From NCBI GenBank assembly GCA_026712715.1, contig JAPOPW010000012.1, positions 62,001 through 126,000 on the forward strand: a DNA stretch of 64,000 nt, given 5' to 3'. Made by a program: the position numbers and the translations under genes. Source of the stretch: Immundisolibacterales bacterium. GTDB lineage: Bacteria > Pseudomonadota > Gammaproteobacteria > HK1. Below, piece after piece: positions 60,050-64,000 of the stretch. The notes under the pieces were generated by a model that worked only from the letters and a program-made list of their open reading frames with translations, had not been told where the DNA came from and did no database searches. Position 1 is the stretch's first letter. Each line of letters starts with the position of its first letter.

Positions 60050-60580
60050 ATGCAGAAGTCACGATCGGAACGACTGTCCCCGCGCGCGTCATCGCTCGCG
60101 TCGTTGCTCGCGGTGTTCGCGGTGTCCGCGCTCGGCGTCCAGCCGGCGTTCTCCGCGGATCGACAAGGTGACGCCGGGAAGCGCGGACATCACCTTTCCC
60201 CCGGCGAGGCGATTCTCTTCGGGGTTGCCGCGGGAGCCCTCTACGGGATGCTGCACGATACGGAGCGACCGGGTCCGCGCCACCAAAGGGCGCATTCCCG
60301 CGGCCATCCCGGCCGGCACGGCTACTGGCACCAGTTTCCCCGGCACCCCTTCGTCTTCGCTCCGCACCACCACCGCCGCCATGGCCACCGCGGCCACCGG
60401 CACCAGTTCCACCATCACCGCCAGCATCGTCGCCACGGCCACCGCGCCCACGACCCCTGGCATCAGCACCGCCGCCACCAGCATCGCCGCCACGGCCATT
60501 TCGGCCCCCGGCTCCAGCATCCCCAACACCAGCGTCGCCACGGCCAACCGGGTTCCCGGCATGACCGCCACCAGCGTTGA
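60050..60580 (+). CDS. Exported histidine-rich protein
   Basis: 176 aa. A signal peptide (basic start, then LASLLAVFAVSALGVQPAFSA) is followed by a short segment GEAILFGVAAGALYG and about 100 residues very rich in His, with HHH, HRGH and HQHRRH repeats. It is expected to be periplasmic and to bind metal ions; the His content is the only direct evidence. Other frames over the same DNA are open, but only this one has a signal peptide. The divergent two-component system probably controls it. The family is not recognised. Confidence 0.65.
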   Translation: MQKSRSERLSPRASSLASLLAVFAVSALGVQPAFSADRQGDAGKRGHHLSPGEAILFGVAAGALYGMLHDTERPGPRHQRAHSRGHPGRHGYWHQFPRHPFVFAPHHHRRHGHRGHRHQFHHHRQHRRHGHRAHDPWHQHRRHQHRRHGHFGPRLQHPQHQRRHGQPGSRHDRHQR

Positions 60581-60715
60581 GCTGCGCACCGGGACGTGGC
60601 CGAGGGCGCTCGTCCCTCGGCTCGCGTCGGCCGGCCGTCGGCGTGGTCCTTGCTCGCGGCGGGTCCGAGGACGGCCATCCCCCTGCCGATGGAGTCACCC
60701 GCCCCGAAGGATGTT

Positions 60716-60741
60716 CGCGCCGCCGGCCGAGCGGCGGCGCG
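60716..60741. terminator. Perfect 10-bp hairpin between convergent genes
   Basis: CGCGCCGCCG (60716-60725) pairs perfectly with CGGCGGCGCG (60732-60741) around a 6-nt loop. It ends 2 nt before the creatinase stop and is downstream of the His-rich gene. No T-run. Confidence 0.5.
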
Positions 60742-60743
60742 CC

Positions 60744-61946
60744 TCAGCCGCGAACGATGTTGTGCTCCGGCCCGTACGGGAACCCGGTGATGTTCTCGGC
60801 GCCGTCCCCGGTCACCACCAGGATGTCGTGCTCGCGATAGCCGCCCGCGCCGGGCTCGCCTTCGGGGATCATGATCATCGGCTCCATGGACACCACCATG
60901 TTCGGCTCGAGCACCGTGGTCACGTCCTCGCGCAGCTCGAGCCCGCGCTCGCGGCCGTAGTAGTGGCTGAGCACGCCGAAGCTGTGGCCGTAGCCGAAGG
61001 TGCGGTTGGCGAGGAGGCCGTGGCGCGCGTAGATCGCGTTGAGCTCCGCGGCGATGTCGCAGCAGCGCGCCCCCGGTCGGACGAGCGCGATCCCCGCCTC
61101 GTGCACCTCGACGTTGATCTTCCACAGCCGAACGTGCGCCTCCGAGCACTCCTTCGCGAACAGGGTGCGCTCGAGAGCGGTGTAGTACCCGGCCGGCATC
61201 GGGAAGCAGTTGAGGCTGAGGATGTCCCCGCGCTCGATCCGGCGCGAGGTGACGGGGTTGTGGGCCCCGTCGGTGTTGATGCCGGACTGGAACCAGGTCC
61301 AGGTGTCCATCAGCTCGACGTGCGGCTGGCCGCGCCCGAGCTCGCGCACCATGGCCCGCGTCGAGTGCAGCGCCACCTCGTACTCGGGCACCCCGACCGC
61401 GATGGCCTCGACGCCGGCCGCTCCCCCGATGTCGGCGATGCGCGCGCTCTCGCGGATCCAGGCGATCTCCTCGCCGGACTTGACCATGCGCATCCGCATG
61501 GCCGCCTCGCCGACGTCTACGAGCTCCGAAGCGGGCAGCGCATCCCGGAGCTTGCGCAGCGTCCCGACGCTGACGTGGTCGTCCTCGATGCCGACCCGCC
61601 AGCCGTCCCGGACGAGCCGCTTGACGGCCACGAAGAAGTTGTCGCGGTGCCAGTCGGTGTAGACGACGTTGTCGCCGAACGTGCGCCGCCAGGGCTGCCC
61701 GCCGTCGATGTTGGCCGAAATGGTGGTCTGCGCGTCCGGCGTGATCACGAGGCCGTAGGGGCGTCCGAACGAGCAGTACAGGAAGTCGCTGAAGTAGTTG
61801 ATGTTTTGATAGGAGGTGAGGAGGCAGGCGTCGATCTGCCGCTTCGTCATGTGCGCGCGCAGCGCCGCGAGGCGGCGGTGCATCTCTTCGGGGGAGAACG
61901 TCGGTCTTGCCTTCTCGCCGTTTCGTATCGTCTTCAGCCGTTCCAT
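60744..61946 (-). CDS. Creatinase (creatine amidinohydrolase)
   Basis: 400 aa M24-fold hydrolase that splits creatine into sarcosine and urea. The match to characterised Pseudomonas creatinase is close along the whole length: SFGRPYGLVITPD, SANIDGGQPWRRT, MDTWTWFQSGINTDGAHNPVT and TFGYGHSFGVLSHYYGRE. The catalytic-base His is His229 in TDGAHNPV. Length matches the approximately 403-aa enzyme. Aminopeptidase P relatives are excluded by these motifs. Sarcosine oxidase and urease genes are not visible in the window. Confidence 0.93.
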   Translation of the reverse strand: MERLKTIRNGEKARPTFSPEEMHRRLAALRAHMTKRQIDACLLTSYQNINYFSDFLYCSFGRPYGLVITPDAQTTISANIDGGQPWRRTFGDNVVYTDWHRDNFFVAVKRLVRDGWRVGIEDDHVSVGTLRKLRDALPASELVDVGEAAMRMRMVKSGEEIAWIRESARIADIGGAAGVEAIAVGVPEYEVALHSTRAMVRELGRGQPHVELMDTWTWFQSGINTDGAHNPVTSRRIERGDILSLNCFPMPAGYYTALERTLFAKECSEAHVRLWKINVEVHEAGIALVRPGARCCDIAAELNAIYARHGLLANRTFGYGHSFGVLSHYYGRERGLELREDVTTVLEPNMVVSMEPMIMIPEGEPGAGGYREHDILVVTGDGAENITGFPYGPEHNIVRG

Positions 61947-62224
61947 CGCGGTCGTCCGATTCCTGGCCTCCGGTCGTTCAGGAAATCACCTGGTTCTTGT
62001 GAACCCAATATACCGTTCGACCGGGGGCTGTGCGGGGTGGCGCTCATGGATCCCCGGACCGCGACGTGACCGAGATGACCGAACTCGTCGATGCCGCCCG
62101 GGAAGCGATTGCCATACGGCGCGACGACCCCCAGGTCGGCCGCGCGCACGCCCGTTTCCCGCGGCTCGGGCATGAAGTGACGGCCCCGTGACCCGCGGCG
62201 CCGGAGAACGGCGACGTATTGCGG

Positions 62225-63907
62225 CTATCCGGCGCGCCGCGCGCCGGCGGCGGCATCCGCGGCGGCGCTGCTCAATCCGGACTCGAAGGTGATGCCGGTG
62301 TAGCCGTTGCGGGTCATCTCGGAGATCTTCTTGACGAACTTCGGCGTGCCGCCGGTGTAGACGAGGTAGCGGACGTTGCCCGCCTCGTGGCCGTCGACGT
62401 TCGAGTTGTAGCCGGTGAACCAGGACCGGGCCTTGCGAAGGAGCATGGCGGCGTACATCTGCGTGACGTGCTCCGTCCACTCCCGCTCGGCCTCCCGGGT
62501 CGCCTCCGCGCGCACGTGGCCGTTCGCCCACATGAACTCGAGGAGGTCGGTTACCCAGTCGACCCCGATCTCGATGCCGCGCGGAAAGTTCGTCGAGGCC
62601 GAGCAGCTCTGCGGACCCGTCGGCATGACCAGGTTCGGGAAACCGTGCACCAACATGCCGAAAAAGGTCGACGGGCCGTCGCGCCACTTCTCGCGCAGGG
62701 TCCGGCCCCCCGTGCCGCGGATGTCGATGCGGTCGAAGGAGCCGGTGATGGCGTCGAAGCCGGTGGCGTAGACGATGACGTCGAGGTGATGGTCGCCGAC
62801 GCTGGTCCGGATTCCGGTCCGGGTGATGCGCTCGATCGGCGTCTCGCTGACGTCGACGAGGTGCACGTTGCCGCGGTTGTAGGCTTCGAAATAGTTGGTC
62901 TCGAGCGGCAGACGCTGCACCCCGACGCCGTGGTCGCGCGGGATCAGCTTCTCGGCGAGCTCGGGATCGTGCACCCGTTCGCGGATGCGATTGGCGAACC
63001 ACGCGGAGAACTCCGCGTTCGCCTTCTCGTCGGTGAAAATCTCGGTGAAGTTCCGAAGCCAGATGCCGAAGCCCGGCTCGGCGTACAGCCGTGTCCACAT
63101 GGCCTCGCGCTCCGCGCGCGTGACCTCCCAGAAGCCGCGCCGATCGGGCTCGTGCTCGAAGCCGCCCGGGGTGCGCGCGCAGGTCGCGAAGATCTCGTCG
63201 TAGCGGGCACGGATGTCCGCCATCGTCTCGTCGGAGATCGCGTAGTTGTTGAGGGGCGCGGCCCAGTTGGGGCGACGCTGGAACACGGTCAGCTCCGCCG
63301 CCTCCTCGGCCATCACCGGGATGGCCTGGATTGCGGTCGCGCCGGTGCCGATGATGCCGACCCGCTTGCCCTCGAGCGCCACCGGCTCGTGCGGCCAATG
63401 GAAGGTATGGAAGGACTCGCCCTCGAAGTCCTCGACCCCCTCGATGCGCGGCATGGTCGGCGCCGACAGCAATCCCAGGGCCATGACGACGAAGCGCGCG
63501 GTGAGCTCGCGTCCGTCGCTCGTGAAGACGTGCCACCGGTTCTCGTCCTCGTGGAAGTGCGCGGCTTCCACGCGGCAGTCGAACTGCATGTACCGCCGGA
63601 GGTCGAACTTGTCGGCGACGTGGTTCAGGTACTTCAGGTTCTCGGGCTGGCTGGAAAAGGCCTCCTTCCAGTGCCACTCGTCGAGGAGCTCCTTCGAGAA
63701 CGAGTACCCGTAGGTGTAGCTCTCGGAGTCGAAGCGGGCGCCGGGATAGCGGTTCCAGTACCAGGTGCCGCCGAGGTCGCCGCCTGAATCGAGCACGATG
63801 GCGTCGACCCCGAGATCGGCGAGGCGCTTGATCTGGTAGATGCCGGCGACGCCGGCGCCGATGATGATGACCTCGTGGTGCTCGTTGCCGGCCATTGCGT
63901 CAACCAT
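62225..63907 (-). CDS. Flavin monooxygenase, Baeyer-Villiger type
   Basis: 560 aa from the ATG at 63907 (a GTG at 63973 adds 22 residues). FAD-binding GAGVAG is near the N-terminus with DLGGTWYWNRYPGARFDSES, and the NADPH-binding IGTGATAIQAIP lies mid-sequence. The Baeyer-Villiger fingerprint FxGxxxHxxxWP is present as FEGESFHTFHWP. Such enzymes insert oxygen beside a ketone to make esters or lactones. The start is near the window edge, so any upstream partners are unseen. Confidence 0.88.
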   Translation of the reverse strand: MVDAMAGNEHHEVIIIGAGVAGIYQIKRLADLGVDAIVLDSGGDLGGTWYWNRYPGARFDSESYTYGYSFSKELLDEWHWKEAFSSQPENLKYLNHVADKFDLRRYMQFDCRVEAAHFHEDENRWHVFTSDGRELTARFVVMALGLLSAPTMPRIEGVEDFEGESFHTFHWPHEPVALEGKRVGIIGTGATAIQAIPVMAEEAAELTVFQRRPNWAAPLNNYAISDETMADIRARYDEIFATCARTPGGFEHEPDRRGFWEVTRAEREAMWTRLYAEPGFGIWLRNFTEIFTDEKANAEFSAWFANRIRERVHDPELAEKLIPRDHGVGVQRLPLETNYFEAYNRGNVHLVDVSETPIERITRTGIRTSVGDHHLDVIVYATGFDAITGSFDRIDIRGTGGRTLREKWRDGPSTFFGMLVHGFPNLVMPTGPQSCSASTNFPRGIEIGVDWVTDLLEFMWANGHVRAEATREAEREWTEHVTQMYAAMLLRKARSWFTGYNSNVDGHEAGNVRYLVYTGGTPKFVKKISEMTRNGYTGITFESGLSSAAADAAAGARRAG

Positions 63908-64000
63908 GGGGTCCTGGTCCGGTCCGTCTACCACCTCGAAGATGGGAGCGGAGTGGGTTTGTCCGTTTCTCACCCGGCTCGCGCCACCGCATCGGAACCC

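Noticed and set aside
60042-62069. 675-codon plus-strand frame over the His-rich gene and creatinase
   Set aside because: Most of it is antisense to a definite creatinase; the start overlaps the His-rich gene in another frame without a signal peptide.
61947-62224. Short frames between creatinase and the monooxygenase
   Set aside because: Both strands are open in places but show no family signature or start site.
1-64000. CRISPR arrays, tRNA, rRNA, riboswitches
   Set aside because: No regularly spaced repeats, tRNA-like cloverleaf or rRNA sequence was recognised on reading; a dedicated search (tRNAscan, Rfam) could still find small RNAs.

Overview
The window is GC-rich, densely coded bacterial DNA, with coding on both strands and short gaps. 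It is dominated by solute importers and small-molecule catabolism. Gene families and layout suggest a metabolically versatile member of the Pseudomonadota, tentatively an alphaproteobacterium. This is inference: no rRNA, tRNA or other phylogenetic marker was found. No CRISPR array, replication origin or intact mobile element was recognised.

Layout. 0-5.7 kb: a peptide/opine-type ABC operon on the minus strand (SBP, two permeases, two ATPases; the last is cut by the window edge). 6-8.3 kb: a WYL regulator divergent from a TauD-like dioxygenase. 8.3-10.5 kb: a compositionally odd island with a recombinase-like HTH remnant, an AT-rich stretch and a Cache-type sensor lacking an output domain. 10.6-15.2 kb: a first BMP/PnrA-type (nucleoside-like) ABC importer. 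15.3-21.7 kb: Ldh2-type dehydrogenase, enoyl-CoA hydratase, two SDRs, LigB-type ring-cleavage dioxygenase, SRPBCC protein and enol-lactonase-like hydrolase. 21.7-25.9 kb: a possibly exported protein-isoaspartate methyltransferase, a membrane spermidine-synthase-like protein and an FKBP isomerase. 26-36.5 kb: GAF protein, uronate dehydrogenase, NnrU, HyuB without HyuA, a hicBA module with a frameshifted toxin, D-lyxose isomerase, S9 peptidase, a 2-hydroxyacid dehydrogenase relative lacking its catalytic Glu, and an amidohydrolase/deaminase. 36.7-39.7 kb: a sugar-type ABC importer. 40-46 kb: a ComA-like protein, a fumarylpyruvate-hydrolase-like enzyme, an FCD regulator and an NMT1/SsuA-type ABC importer. 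46-46.6 kb: a RelE-type toxin-antitoxin pair. 46.6-56.4 kb: the most interesting block (next paragraph). 56.5-64 kb: carbonic anhydrase, VOC protein, a two-component system divergent from an exported His-rich protein, creatinase and a Baeyer-Villiger-type monooxygenase.

The standout is 46.6-56.4 kb. On the minus strand lie a Rieske-oxygenase catalytic subunit without a Rieske cluster, a free-standing Rieske protein, a GST-fold protein and a DUF3604 protein. Divergent from them is a complete second BMP-family importer. The first three parts match the unusual NdmC/NdmD/NdmE arrangement of bacterial methylxanthine N7-demethylation, but here the Rieske domain that NdmD carries is a separate protein and no reductase is present. 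BMP importers typically move purine nucleosides, so I infer an uptake-plus-oxidative-demethylation module for a purine-like or other N-alkyl compound. Creatinase, HyuB and the amidohydrolase elsewhere fit a general theme of N-rich small-molecule salvage.

Strong perfect hairpins follow the SBP gene in three of the five ABC operons and could uncouple SBP from permease expression. Other hairpins sit between convergent gene pairs as likely bidirectional terminators without a T-run.
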